Assembly (NCBI GenBank): GCA_050084985.1
Contig: JBITNC010000001.1
Coordinates: 67,766,001 to 67,830,000 of the forward strand
Length of the DNA: 64,000 nucleotides
Source: Nageia nagi
Taxonomy: Eukaryota > Pinophyta
Direction: 5' to 3'
The notes below the pieces were generated by a model. It saw only the letters and a list, made by a program, of their open reading frames with translations, had not been told where the DNA came from and made no database searches. Shown here piece by piece: positions 24,151 through 37,910 of this stretch (positions within the stretch are counted from its first letter, which is position 1; every line of letters starts with the position of its first letter). A program made the position numbers and the translations under genes.

Positions 24151-27039
24151 TCATAAGTTACCATGTAAGCCAAAGCACTTCGGGCTGCCATTGTTGATAG
24201 ACCTCATTGGTTCGAGCACGCAACAAGCTATTGCAAGCCTGTAAAAATAGATTACTTGCGGAGATGAAGGCTTAGACTAAGTCACTGGAATCTAACCTGT
24301 CAATGTTATCACGGTTTCTCATGTTCCTTGTTTTGAGAACCTTTTGCATTGCATAGTGACATCTGAAAATAGAAAACACATCAGAACTACTATTCTGAAA
24401 CAGAAAAGAAATTTAATAGGGAATATTATGTTCAGCAATCGATTCTGTAAAAACTAAGAGTTAACCAAAATAAATTTTAACAGAAAAAAAATGTTTTTTA
24501 TAAGGCTAGTTATTATACATGCAAACCAACTACAGTTACCTATGGTAACCATTTCTACATTATCTGATTTGAAGGAAAAAAAAATGAGGCTAAAATTGTA
24601 TGCACATAGCCACAAAAATTGCATCCAAGTAGTTTTCTAATGTAATATTGCCTGCTAAACTTCATTATGATAATATGTTATCACCATACTGTGAATGTCT
24701 CACTTAGTATCAATATACATTTTCAGGTCCAGTCCATGTGTAACCTTTTTCTATGACTATTGCAATGGTTCTTGACATTTGCTTATTTATGTGACGCTTA
24801 TCCATTGTGATTAATAATCTTGGTTTATTTGACTTTGGGAATGCATAGCAAATTCCAACTTGGTTTATGAAATTCTGAATATCCAACTAGTAGCTAGGCA
24901 CTTTTCCATGCCTGAATGACAAAAATATAGAGCTTCATATGCTGTTGTCCCCTCATGTCCAGTAATAAGCACAATGAGTCAAAAGACTTCACCAGAGATC
25001 TTCATACAAGAAATAGAAAACCAGTATCTATACCCTGTTGGGCAGGTCTTCCATGCACTAGAATAGGAAAGAAATTTCTATAAACAAATGTGTGTAATGT
25101 AACTTGAGTTTCAAGGAAAAAAGATAATTTCGAAGTCGAATATTATAGAATGAGTATTCAGTACTTGAAACACATAATTCCTTCTATCTAGTACACTACA
25201 TTATGCAGCGCACTCTGAATTTGAGCATACGGCACTTTATAACAAATGCAAATTAAAGCAAGGTAAAGCACTTTCCACCAACATTGTGAATGCATGAACA
25301 CAGAATTAAAATATATTATAGCCTGGACCAGCGTAGACAAACAAGTGACAGATAAGTATTGACAGAATTAGCAGCTATATCTGCAATATGGGAATATGCA
25401 CATGCCATTATTTCATGATAATATAAACCAATATTCCAAAAACAAATTGAAAGTTTACTAAATCAGTACTGTTTTCATGTAATCACGGGGACATGCAAGA
25501 TCAATTTGAATGCGAAACCACACAGAAATTTGAGCACATGAATATTGAATATGCTTACCTCCACGGCATATGGTCAACAAACATGGACGGAGAAACCACA
25601 ATGTCCGTGAAACTTTCCCTACGTCTCAGAATTGCTCTGTGAGAGTGATCTTGACCACGAATCCACTTCCAATTTCTCCATGTAAACCATGTATTTGGCT
25701 TGGCTTCTGGAACAATCTGAATCACCAGGCCTGGAACGAACATCTCTACAGGCTCTCTTTCTGCAGTATCATATTCTAAATTTGCACCCATAGGTTGGGG
25801 TATTGAATTTCCACATATCGTATTCTCTGCAATTATCAATCCAGAAGAGTGGATACAAAACTCATTAGCATTAGTTTCTTTGTATGTAGCATCTTCTTGG
25901 TTGTTGCCAGGATCCTCTGCATCAGAATTCTGAATTACAATTGTACGCTCTTCAAAAGACACATGATCCCTTGATTCATCACCTGCATCCAATGCAGATG
26001 TCTCCTTATCCGAAATACGTTGCCTTCAATTCCCAGAACTTAGGGAACCCTCAATTTCAGAGGCGTCAACAATTACATCCCTATGCTTCCCATAATTTAG
26101 GAAATCCCCTTCAAATGATGCATGTAATTTACATTTAATATGATTTCTCACAGGATGAGTAGAACTATATTTTGGCATGTTTGCAACGCATGAAGTTGCA
26201 CAATAACAAAGGAAAATCCTCCTTTTATTGCGTACTTAATATGTTTCTGGCTGGGCTTGTGATTATTATCCCTTGAGATAATGGAGCTGGATTGAGATGC
26301 CTGAACACAAACATCTCCGCTTTCACCCTGAAGATACTTATTTGCATGTAAAAGGCATCTTGTGAGTTTAGATATCATAGCAGAGTCTGCAGAAGAATGT
26401 GCTGCAAGTGCTGCCGCTTGCAACTGAAGGATTGAATTTACTGAAAGCCTCGCCTAAAATTCATCATTGTAAATGATACTGCATGTAAAATGCAGTTAGT
26501 GTGCAGATTTGTGATACAGATATTTTTTGGAGCATCATAATCCAATAAAATGAAATGTAGACCAATGAATTACGAAATGGAAAGAATGAACAATGTGATA
26601 TGCAGCTTCAGATTTTTCATTGTGTATCCAATTAAGCTCAGCAATTAATTTCATTCACATTATATTGACCTCTGAATTACAAAACTACGTCAAAATTATT
26701 ATTTCTTTCTCCACATAACAAGATGCATATTCTTTTCTTAATTGATTATTTTTCAAGTTTCCATTGCTGAAGAATTGCATCTCTTGTGGAAATAATTGCA
26801 TCTCTTGCAGAAATCATCTTAACAGCATTGAACTATGCATATAACCCACCCTATAACATTTGGCAAAAGAGAGACATTTTACCTTGTCACAAATCCAGAG
26901 CATGCAACAGCCACAACTGCATCCACACAGGAAAGGACACCATATGAAAATGCATGCAAGCTTGGGTACCGTTTATACAACTGCGAAACATGAAGTCAAG
27001 ATATAATGAATACATTTATAACTTATACAGCTGCAGATC

Positions 27040-29270
27040 ATGAATTCAAGATATAATAAATACATTTATAGTCTATACAAGTACAGCTCATTTAGACAAA
27101 ATGTATAATCTACACTTTTCTACATTAAAAAGAACTACATTTACCTGTTTCGGCTAAAGTGACGATGGATACATACCAAACATAGTAATTCAAGAATTTA
27201 CAAATGGCTCATGCTTTTAAAACAAGTAAATGGTAGTCAAGCCAACAAGGTTCAACCATGGACCTGGCTTCTTGTCAAGAGGGCCTAAGGCCTGTGGAAA
27301 ATGATTTCACAGGCTCTGTTAAGAATTGTTCCAGAAGACCTTGAACTATAGCATCCTTTATGGCAACAAGGGGTTTCCACCAAAATTGTCAAAATAGGAA
27401 GGCAAAAGCTTTGGGTAAACTCCATGCCACTATGATTAAAAGTCTCTATACAAATAGGTATTGATAGATCATATGACAATGCAAGCACCGTTATCTGCTT
27501 ACACAAGGTAACGAGAACATTAGCCTCAAGGCATATGGGACAGAAAAAAGTAGGGTAGTTGACCACCAACAAAGTGATGCAGCTACACGCTACTGATAAT
27601 CTGTTCAAAGATGCCCACAAAAAAGGAAGTGATGAAATACCCTTGAAGTCAATATTACAATTGTAACCATTTGTACAATGGCAATAAGATTTGGTGGGTC
27701 CAACTGCTAAATATAACACTAGGTTTGTCATTATACGGAGAGAAGTATCTAACTATATAGGTTGAGGCACAACCAAAAACTGAAATGCAGTCATAACCAG
27801 AAAGGTTTTTTAGAACATCAGTACAAGATTTCAGTGCCCTATCATAATCAAGTATCATAGAAGAATCCACTATCATCCCTAAGTTCAAGATTTCAATCAA
27901 ATTTTAAAAATAGCACTGAATAAGGTCTAGAATGCTGAGAGCCCAGATTGTTGTGAAAGGATCCGCATAGCTTTTATGGGTATATTGAATAGCACCTAAA
28001 TAAGAAAACTAAATTTCAGTTACTGGGTGGCATTGGTGTTAAAATCCAGTTGAATATGTGTTCCGACGTCTAAAAATGTTGCTACCAGGACGAGTGATGA
28101 TTGAGACTTTGGGGTCAAGTATCTTCAATTTGGATCAGTTGCAAAAACATGTTTCCAATGCCCTGCAATCAGTTGTGCCGTAAATGAGGTGACTGAAGGC
28201 ATGCCATGACACAATATAAAGACCAAGTCCTTTTGTTTGATAGCAAGCACAAGGGAAGCCCATGGAAGCTCAAAATCAAATGGATATCCCGTATTGACAG
28301 ACATGTAACAAATAAGATGAAAAATTTGGATGACGAATTTGGACTTTGTGAGTTCAACAACAGTGAATGTTGATAAAGCGACATAAGTTACTTTTGCAAG
28401 CGCTAGTCCTTTTAAGTTCTAGAAATTAGTACATCACATTAGTGAGACGATAAAGCGAAATAACAAAGTAAAAGGTCTCACTAACGGGTTATCTTCTACA
28501 GGATGCTTGTTAGGGAGTTGTAAATACCCCAAAAAAACCTATATCCCCGGAGAAGAATTGACAATAGAAAACACACATTTTTAAAAAGAGATAGAGAAAA
28601 CTTCAGAAACAAACAAATAAATACATTAGAGTAATGTGTTTTCATTTTAAACAGAATATGGTATAAAGATGAAAGACACATGCATTTCATGTCTAAATGC
28701 TAGGTTGAAAAATATTCAATCTACTAAACATATGTCAGTTAAAAAGATTAGTCATTTAGAAAATTCTAGAAAGTTAGGATTCAAAAAGCCTAAAAAATGA
28801 CCCACGGTTACCACAGTGATCAAACCTGACATTACTGTTGAGCATATTGTATTGCTATATGACTGGTATTATACACGCATACATATATGTATAGATAGAT
28901 GGATGTAAGGGTAAAATTCCTGTCTAAATCTGTAAGGAACACTGAACAGAATATATATAAAACAAGGATTCAATTTTATGCTCCATCCCACAGGATTTCT
29001 ATATGAGCTACATGTAATACAGCAAAAGGCACTCATCAATAGTAAACATGAGCATTTTTTTATTAATTCAATATCCAATAACTACATTTCCCAAGAAGAA
29101 CGGAATTATGCTTCTACTAATCCATTAATAGGCAAATTCTGTTATTAAAAGACTTTTATACGGTAGCAGCATTAGAACAATATTTTCAGCATATATAATT
29201 GTCATCCAACTTATCAGCTACAAATTATACCAGAGTAATCACATCTACGAGACAGAGAAAAATCAACAGT
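27040..29270. other. Lipase intron, no further gene seen
   Basis: Long intron between the exons at 29,277-29,383 and 26,883-26,980. Minus-strand open frames such as 27,285-27,731 are Cys/Leu-rich, but match no known family and do not fit the lipase phase. Confidence 0.45.
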
Positions 29271-31133
29271 GCGTACCATTATCCCTGCTAAAGCACCTAT
29301 TGCACCTCCCAAAGAATGTCCAACAAACCGCAATGCATACCCTTGACACTCTCCATCAGGTCCTAACAATGATGAAAGGAGTCCTGTTTTCTGATGATGT
29401 GAAACATCTTGAGAACTTGCTATATTTCAAACGAATGAGCCGCATTGAAAATGAAATTTGTAAGATACAAAATATAGTATAAATTTGTCTTATACCATCT
29501 GATAGGCCTCCCTGGATTCAAAAACAAATTAACAATGAAATAATGTTATTCAGTAAATATTATGGTATCTTTAGAGCCCCTATTTCTATCATACAAGAAA
29601 AAGACCGACATGCTTTGTCATGTATATTTTAAATTTGCTCAGGAACAAGTACTTCTAGTTCTAATCAATGGGAAATACATCAGCACAATAAATATGCAGC
29701 AACATCGTTTTATTACACTCCCAAATCCTGATGTGGATATAATAAAATAAATTGCATCCTCTACAGGATAAAGTATGACTTCACAAAATCAAATGAATAG
29801 AGAAAATCTTCAAAATGACCTCACTGTAAATATTTTTTTAGTTTCATAGACCACCTGTGTACAGAAATGAAATCTTAGAATCATTATATCTCCATGAACC
29901 CAATCCAAGGATTAATTAGTTCAATACAGACATTCTACATTTATAAAAATGACAAATTTCCACTAATGCTAACCTCTTTCTCATAGAAAATGCGTTTATT
30001 TCATACATAGACCAATAGTAACAAGAATTAATAGACTAGCTTGAAAAATCAAATCTTCAATACTCTAGCCAAAGCCCTACACTGAAAGAGAAGTGACTGT
30101 AACGAAACATTCAGATTTACAAGATACAGTGAGTCCCCTACCTCCAGGGACATCACAACTCCCACAGGTTTGATCTAAAGCCATCTGATATCCGTCTTCT
30201 GAATTTCCATCTAATTGCATACAGAGATCTCTAGCCGCTTCGACTATTCCCGAATGCCCAAAGTGAGGGAATGATAAGGCAACACGTTCCTCTACATTTT
30301 CTTCCAAGGCATTGCTCCTACAAAACCATGAAATGGGAATTGTCAAGTGCTTACCAAGCCTGAAAATATGAGAAATATAGTACAGAAAGTATATATAGAT
30401 AAAAATGTACATGAATATACATATGTAAAACATAACATCAATCCTTCTCTCAAAGATCAATTGCTTTCACATATCAGTTTTACATAAATAATAATTAGAA
30501 AGCAGTACGAACTGAAATGAACATTTGCTTCTGCAAATAGCACACAGTAGGTTTCCATTGTCTAATCTGTATCTGTCATGGAACTTCAATATCAAAAGTC
30601 TATTTGTTTTCTATTATGGGCAATTTACTTGTCCATCAATAATTACACCAAGGCGTTTCCTTACCAAAGCAGGGGCTTGGATATTCATTGTAGTATTTAA
30701 GTCAGACTCCCGCGTTCATTTACTGGTTGCCCACGACATGTTGTTTACGCCGAAACTGTTTCTTTACAGATAAGAGCCTTCCCATTTTAATCCCACGGCT
30801 AAAATTGCATTTGCAGGGGGCGGTTGATGCTGGTTACATGTGGGAGTGCATCGGGGCCGTCTATGGCATTTTTCCAACTGGTATTAGGATTGGCTTGAAT
30901 GTAATACCTAAGTCAGATTACACGCGGTTGTTTGCTGATTGTCCACGCCAAATAGCTGTTATGCATTGTGGACACCTTGAAGATATTAAAGACTTCAATT
31001 ATGTTTATGTATGGAAGCTGACACGTCAAGCATGCACACATACAGGTGTTTTCGGATATTCGCAGCATTTGAATGTTGTAGACATTCCTTGTTGGTTGCA
31101 TCTCATATGAGAATGATAATGTTGAGAATGTTC

Positions 31134-31700
31134 TTAACTAATGTCGTTGAGATATTGTCCTTCAGCTTTTGTGGGTATTTGTAGGAAGTAGAGGAAGAAA
31201 GTTAGTTTCAGGGCAGTGCTTACTTCAAGATTGCGAAAACAGCTTAAGACTCTATTGCATGCCTTCACGAATAATTTTCTTAATGAATTCAACATTGGAT
31301 GTTCTTTAGGTATGTGAACATCTGAAGTATGCAGATCATGAAAAACCACACAAGAATTCATCTTGAATTCAAATAGTTTGCAATAACTCTCTATTTCAAG
31401 TTCACCCAACTGTGGACACTTTGCTCTCAATTATTCCACGTAACAGCAGTACACTATTTTCAAGGAGTCGAGATGGGCAGGCTCAATTTTCAAATTAATT
31501 AATTCCCAAGTCTTTGGAAGCACCAATTTATGAAGAAGTAGACATAATCCTATGACCTGTTTTGAGTCCGAATTTGTTTTTGACAATATGCATGATGCAA
31601 ACACAATTTCATCGATTGCAATGATCCCAGGAGTTTTCTGAAAACGCTCTACACACTTTTAAGCACATGCAATTGATGCGCACAGAGTTTCATGCTGAAA
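31134..31700 (-). pseudogene. Possible LRR-protein fragment in a lipase intron
   Basis: The minus strand stays open for about 180 codons with a single internal TAA (near 31,430). It reads in leucine-rich style: LCLLLHKLVLPKTWELINLK, CPQLGELEIESYCKLFEF and LNSLRKLFVKACNRVLSC. The spacing resembles the irregular leucine-rich repeats of plant NBS-LRR proteins, but no NB-ARC motif (GxGKTT, kinase-2 or GLPL) was seen nearby. It lies between lipase exons, in the same orientation, and has no fitting splice phase, so it is not part of that gene. The assignment is tentative. Confidence 0.3.
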
Positions 31701-32514
31701 ACATTTCACTTTTATACTATGACTACATTGTTATGAAGGTAAAATACGATTATTGGAACAGAGAGTTGCAAACTTTACCAATCACCCACAGACTCCATAA
31801 CAGGAAAATAATATGTTAGCAGACATGGAACATTAAGAGGATGATATGCAGAGAATGGGTTTTCTGAAAAGGCTCTGCAGACTGTTAAGCAGATGCAATT
31901 GTGATGTGTAAAGCGAAATTCTCAAACCTCTGCGACCATTCTTCCACCATGTGCCATTGTGGGAGTTGTACTTGGCCATCCACGGTAGTTGGAGAAAGCT
32001 TTCAATTTCATAATGAGGATGACCATTAAACCTGAATCACTTTTGTGAATTTGTGTGGATGGTGTTTGTGGATCACATAAGAACGTAGGAATAGGAGAAT
32101 TTGTAGCAACAATACTTTTTTTTTGGAGCCTGAATATGGTAAATTTTATGTTATGTCCATCAAACAATAGATGGAAATGGCTTTTGATGGAATGTTGTGG
32201 TTGTCAACGATTAATCACGAGTCTTGAGTCAGGTGACTCAAAACGAGTAATCACAACCCAACTCAGTGAGTTTTTTCCATTTTGCAATTTTTGACGAGTT
32301 TTAAAGCAAATTCTCATCTTTTTGGAAAACCATTTTTTTGGGGTCAAAAAAATTTTCTTCATGTTTCCAAGTCAAAAGCCAAACGAGTTCATCTGATAAC
32401 TATGATCGAGACAGGTTAGTCTTGTTCAGAAAGGTTTTGCAGCTAGCATTGGATATTCAACTCGTATGATCTAAGATCGTTATAGTTATCTTAATGAAGA
32501 TAAGTGCTTTAGAA

Positions 32515-32690
32515 GCATCTCTTACAGCATGCTTGAAAATTCTATGGATACCCTCGAACTAGTCAATTGGCCAGTATAACATATATAGAAATGGTAGCAA
32601 TGTGTAAAAACAGGATCCTCCAGGATTGTAAATTATATGTTCAAAGAAACACTCACAATTATAATTATCCATTGTAATGCTCAACAATAC
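32515..32690. repeat. Dispersed repeat shared with the GH127 3' region
   Basis: Resembles 59,515-59,665, with words such as ATAGAAATGGTAGCAATGT, followed by CAATTATCCAT and a CAATAC-like end. The copies are moderately diverged and in the same orientation. One lies next to a lipase exon and the other just below the GH127 stop codon. Probably an old unclassified mobile-element fragment. Confidence 0.55.
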
Positions 32691-33359
32691 AAAAGCAATA
32701 AAATCCCCTTACTTGACCAGTCCATACAAGTCTGATTCTGAAAGCATGCATTCCCTACAAAGGCCATCTGCCAAAAGATCTTCAGGAGTTTCAGTTCCTC
32801 GAACAGAAATGATAACACATCGCAAGTGGTGTGCAACCACAACAAAATATGCAGCTTCTCGTCTTGCCTGAAAAACTTACAATCTATAAAATATTAAGGA
32901 GAAATGTTCAATATGCACTACCTGCGAACTTTGAAGAGTAATATTAAAAAGCATAAAACAGCTAAACAAGTCAACAAACTATGATGCAAATGCAATTAAC
33001 TCTTTATATTACCAAGCAAAAAAAAACCATTTATCGTACATATAATTTAAAACATCAAAAAAAGCAAAAAGATTATCCTACAGATATCAGACGCTCTACG
33101 AATTTCTTGTAAATACACAAACTTGGTTATGATATAAAAAAAAAAACAGCACAAGATAGAATGAAGATATCAATATTGCAATTGATGTTAACTATTAATT
33201 CTCACACAGTGGCCACATCTAAAAGTAATCCCTGATAAAAGTGAAGTAGCCAAACGAATAAGAAGGAATTAAATATTTCATGATCTCAGGGAAAACATTA
33301 AAAACACCTCATTCTTGTCAGATCGTTTCAAAACCAATGTTTCGTGCCTTCTAAAATTT

Positions 33360-33820
33360 AGCAAAATGGAGAATGCCACCAGAAGGTTGTTACAAGCTAA
33401 ACTTCTAAGGAATACAAGAAGAGTTCCAGTAGAGGCAGAGAAGGACTAATTCGAAACTCAAAAGGAAGATATGACAATTACAAATTTACATATATCATTC
33501 AACATGCCCCACACAACTTATAACGAGGAGGTAGCTAAAGTGTTCATTCAAGAAATCAAAATGGCTATGCAACAGAACATTCAAACCTTACTCATCAAAA
33601 GAGACTCTGAGATCATAATAAATGATTTAAGGCACTAGATCCAGATCCTAGATATTAAATGTGCCTGCTGGGATGGTAACTAACCTGCTAACATCCTAGC
33701 TAAACACGCCTCAGAATTCCAAACAGATAGGCAACCCCAGTTCCCTTACATAACACATTGGCAAGAATTTGGAGAAACTCTTCGTATGTACTCCATTGCG
33801 CCCATGCAATGAAAAACATG
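33360..33820 (+). pseudogene. LINE RNase H domain relic
   Basis: In shifted frames the plus strand reads WRMPPEGCYKLNF, GLIRNSKGRYDNYKF, FIQEIKMAMQQNIQTLLIKR, DSEIIINDL and PANILAKHASEF. This is the order found in the C-terminal RNase H of plant LINE reverse transcriptases (W..P..G..KLNFDG, GLIRD..G, E..A...G, D......NQPAD.LAKHA). Several stops and frameshifts make it inactive. It lies inside a lipase intron. The minus-strand open frame at 34,219-34,494 nearby remains unidentified. Confidence 0.6.
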
Positions 33821-35779
33821 TTTAGAGAGAAAAAGGGAAAAACATAAAAATGTTTTTGACAATATCATAATAGTTTCAAGTCTTACCTACCAAGAAATTA
33901 TAATAATTTCAGGTCTTCAATAGTGACTATGATCACCAGTATCTTTTGTAAGGTTGGTATTCTCATACTAACATTTAAGTAGATATTAAAATCACAAATA
34001 TCTTTTGGAAGGTTGTTCTTCTGAAGAATAGCAGGTGGGATTCAAGCATGATTTTCAGACAACTATCACGTCTTTAATTGTTAAGCAATAATTGCAGAAG
34101 CCCAACAAAGATATAATAAAGTTAGGAAGATCTTTTCGTTCGAATATCTTAACCTCATAATGAATTTTCATGTTGATCATTACCAACAGATTGAGAATGG
34201 TATCATCGCTCTTCCAAACTATGTATAGCAGCATTGACCCAACAACCTCAAGATCCTTCCGGATAGGTCAGTACTTGCTCGCACACATTGTGAATTGAGA
34301 CAACCCACAATATCCCCAAGGACAATAGGATATACCACCTCTTCTCCCTTTGGAAGGTATTGACTGAAGAACATCTCATGTTCAGGAAACCTTTCATATC
34401 TAACTAAGCTTTCTTGAAGCACAAGAATAATCGCCTTATTTCCTCCTGCATCTATCCCATGAAGAAGCCTAAAAGTCCACGTGATGATGAACAATTAAAC
34501 GAGCTTATAAGCACATAATACAAGGCAAGCACAGTTGTTCTACAGACTAAGCAGCCATTGCAGACAAACATTAACGAATTCCTATCTTCCTCCAAAGGAA
34601 TTTTTGATATAGGATGGTAAAGCTTGAGGATCTGTTCCCTGGGTCCTCACAGTCCTAGCCAATCTCTTCTTAGTGTCATCAGATCAGTGCAACTTTCCTA
34701 CCACCCAACATGTAAGCATTAAGTAGACTCATTTTGCTACTTTCAACGACAAGTATTGTTGCATGTTATTTTAATACATTTCATGTTTCTACTAAGTTGT
34801 GATAGATCTTTCTCTTTATTAGTTTAGTAGCCCCTTTGGGCTTCAGAAATACCTTGTATAATCTCTTTGGTCCTTTTGACCTGTTTTGGTGAGTAATTCA
34901 ACATTATTAAAAAACAATAATATTTCCCTTCTAATTCATCTATCTCTGTGTTAAAACTTAAAAGTATAACTCAAAGAAGCTTCAATAATTATAAAGTCAA
35001 GTCTTCATTTTGTTGCTTGATAAAACACAATGTTTACTTTTGTATCATCTTTGAACACTATTAAATAGAGAAGAATTTCATCCAAAATATAGCATAGGAG
35101 AGAATCATAGTTTGAAATATATAGTATTACTCACTTGATGAACACGTCCTTTACGCTAGCATTGGGGGGAAGATTTAAATATTTTAGAATTGTTGCTGCA
35201 TGGCCCCGCCACCAATTATCACCCTCTAGTACAGGTCGCCTACAAATATAGAAAATCAAGAATCGTAAGTAAACGATGAGGAGATAAACTGCTTGTCAAG
35301 AAACCATACATGCAATCAAAACCTTACAAAATATATGTGCTGATGTGGTTCCATAAGACACTGGCCATAACTGTAATGCACTAGTGTTTCTTGCTACAGC
35401 TTAAACTAATAGATGCTAGAAGTTTATAAAAATAAACAATACAGGGCATAAAACAAGATAACCTGCTACGGCTCCAAGGGGTTAAAATACCCTGCCGATA
35501 TAGCCATACGCAAGGAAATAAAATTGGATTTCTTCCAACATCAAGCAAGGGACCCTGCATGAAATAAATTAGGTAAAAATATTAAATGTGTCATTCCAAA
35601 TGCGAGATTAAAAGTTTGCAGTGATCCTAAAATGGTAAATAATATATTGCCATACTGTATATGCAGCTTCAGCAAATGGATGTAGGATTACTGCTTCTTG
35701 AAGCTTATCTTCAGGTGCCTCAGCAAACTGCTCCAAAGGAGGTAATACAGGCCGTTGTATCTGCAACAGGACAAAACCT

Positions 35780-37910
35780 GTATTAAAACACTCCTCACCA
35801 AACCTGACCAAAAATGTCATGCAATAATAAGGTCTACTAATAGTGAAAAAAGTAACATTAGACTAAGAGCAAACAAGCCAAGAAGATTTACGCTGAAATT
35901 ACAAGTTACAACAATGGGTATCCAATATTCATTGATTACAAGAATCCAATGATGTACCCCACATATTGATCTGAAATGTCAATCTTTAAAAATCTTGATG
36001 CAGGTCAAGCGAATAAATTTGAAAGAAATATCAGGCATTACGACTAATATTTGAAGGGACTTAAGGAGGTAACATTCAAATTGATTGTACATGCATTGAT
36101 ATAACCAACCATATATATTGAAAATATTAACGCCTAAAGATACAAAATTTACAACATTTGTCCTGCTGATGGATAGATATTTTATTTAAATTGCTAATTC
36201 CAACAAAAAACCCCTAAAGATATTTGATATTGTTTGTGAACGAAGACATATATCAATGATTTGTTGTATCCAACATGGGTATCAACAATATCAAATGGAT
36301 GTATGGGCCTCTCATCGGTAGAGATAGGATGAATGGAGATGATCAACCCGGTGATTAATTTTGGTTCCACATATCTCCTACGAGGACCAGCATATAGGAA
36401 TTTCCCAAAGCCAAACAACACCTTTGACCAAGGAAGCAAACTAAAGTGGCATTGGAAGATGAAATGTTTTCAGTCTCCATCACTTTAATGGAACAAAGGT
36501 TCCATATTCTGAAGAAAAGATGGTCCATCTCAATTCACAACAAGTGGGAACACACACTGAGCTAGTCAGTAAGCACACATCTAAACAAATGATCATGTTG
36601 GGGTGTTTTTCTTTCCTACCCTGGAGCAGTGAGTAAAACGCCAACACCTCAGGTGAAGGGACGTTACTCCCTCCCGCAATGGGGACCGGTTACCCCAAAG
36701 GTTAGCTTCACGACTCGGTGAGGATAACTCAGGGAATGGCTGAGATGTTTAAAGCTGCCACCAACATGAATATCATGTGTGGATTCAAAGACTCGAATCG
36801 TCTTTGTAGCCAATCTAAGTTGTTTCTAGAAAATGCTAAAGAGAAATAAGGGGTGCGAAAATCGTGGAAAAAAAGTGTAAAATAAAATAAAGGAAAAAGT
36901 GGTGGAAAGACTATGGGTAGTGAGATGCAACTGTAGACATGTGTACTCACAGACTTGGGATAAGGTCCTCAAAAGTCATCTTGCTAGGTCTCAGCATAGG
37001 TTCCACGCACCCTTGATCCGTCCCACTAGCCAACAACATGAATGGTCTAGTGGAAGGAGCGTGAAGCTGTGGCAAGGATGGAATAGGATGGGTGAAGGTG
37101 ACACTCAACAATCCAGGTGAAGTTCCTACTATGAGCGACATCAACAAGACATCTTGAGGTATCCAAACCTAAGATTGCAAATGACAAAATATCACGAATA
37201 AGGTGCTAATCAACCACTTCATAAAATATACAAGCATTCTCTTGTCCACCCCAACTGGAATTTACAAGATGCACCAAGTGATTAAAATCAACACAAAGCA
37301 GTGATAGAACAAACTAGACAGTAGTGTCAATCATTCATCCAAATTTAGCATTACAACATGAGAAGCATTTTGTCTCAATTACATATACATACACCACATT
37401 TAACAACTTAGAGAATTTTTGGTCTAGCAAGCAAAAGTTCCTTTCAATTGTTAAAAGTGTCAATTCCCTCCTACAAATAAATCAAAATGGGGTATAAACA
37501 GTTTTGGAGCAACCATCAATGTTGTCCTAACCGTAATTACGGGTTCCAAGAAAAATAAATGTGGTCCAATAATAAAGTCCACATGGCATTACAAAATTCA
37601 TTCCAGCACTTTGTGGGAGCAAATCCTCATCCGTCACAAGGTTGTACAAATTTTAATAAGTCTTTGGAATCTAAATTTAAAGTGAAATTGCAATAAAATA
37701 AATAAAAATGTTGCAAATGCAACATGCCGTTGTGCTCTTTTGGTATTGTTATGCTCGTGTATCTCCCTTGCCTTTGCAACATTGGACTTGACCTGTTCAT
37801 CTTTTGAGCACCTACAAGGACAAATTGGTAGCCTCCATGTATCACTGGGATGACTTGGGAATGTCTTTGAAATTTGGCCATCTTGAGTGTATGTCCCAAA
37901 CTTAGAACAT
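35780..37910. other. Lipase intron, 5' of the palindrome array
   Basis: No exon was found. 36,600-37,150 is locally GC-richer and organised like retroelement leader sequence, but lacks any diagnostic motif. The 81-codon minus-strand frame at 36,194-36,439 (GPRRRYVEPKLITG...) is not recognised. Confidence 0.4.

Noticed and set aside
24151-24238. Alternative last-exon reading (NSLLRARTNEVYQQW)
   Set aside because: It reads well as protein, but needs phase 0, while the preceding exon ends in phase 2; the in-phase reading ends at the TGA at 24,151.
30727-31110. 127-codon plus-strand frame as a gene
   Set aside because: Locally GC-richer and open, but no motif or homolog could be named; the antisense strand is also open. 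Not supported either way.
34219-34494. 91-codon minus-strand frame as a lipase exon
   Set aside because: It does not match the lipase family, and the flanking exons at 35,135 and 32,862 join directly in phase with the expected KREAAYFVVV sequence.
36194-36439. 81-codon minus-strand frame (GPRRRYVEPKLITG...) as a gene fragment
   Set aside because: No family could be named and it does not fit the lipase phase; left unassigned.
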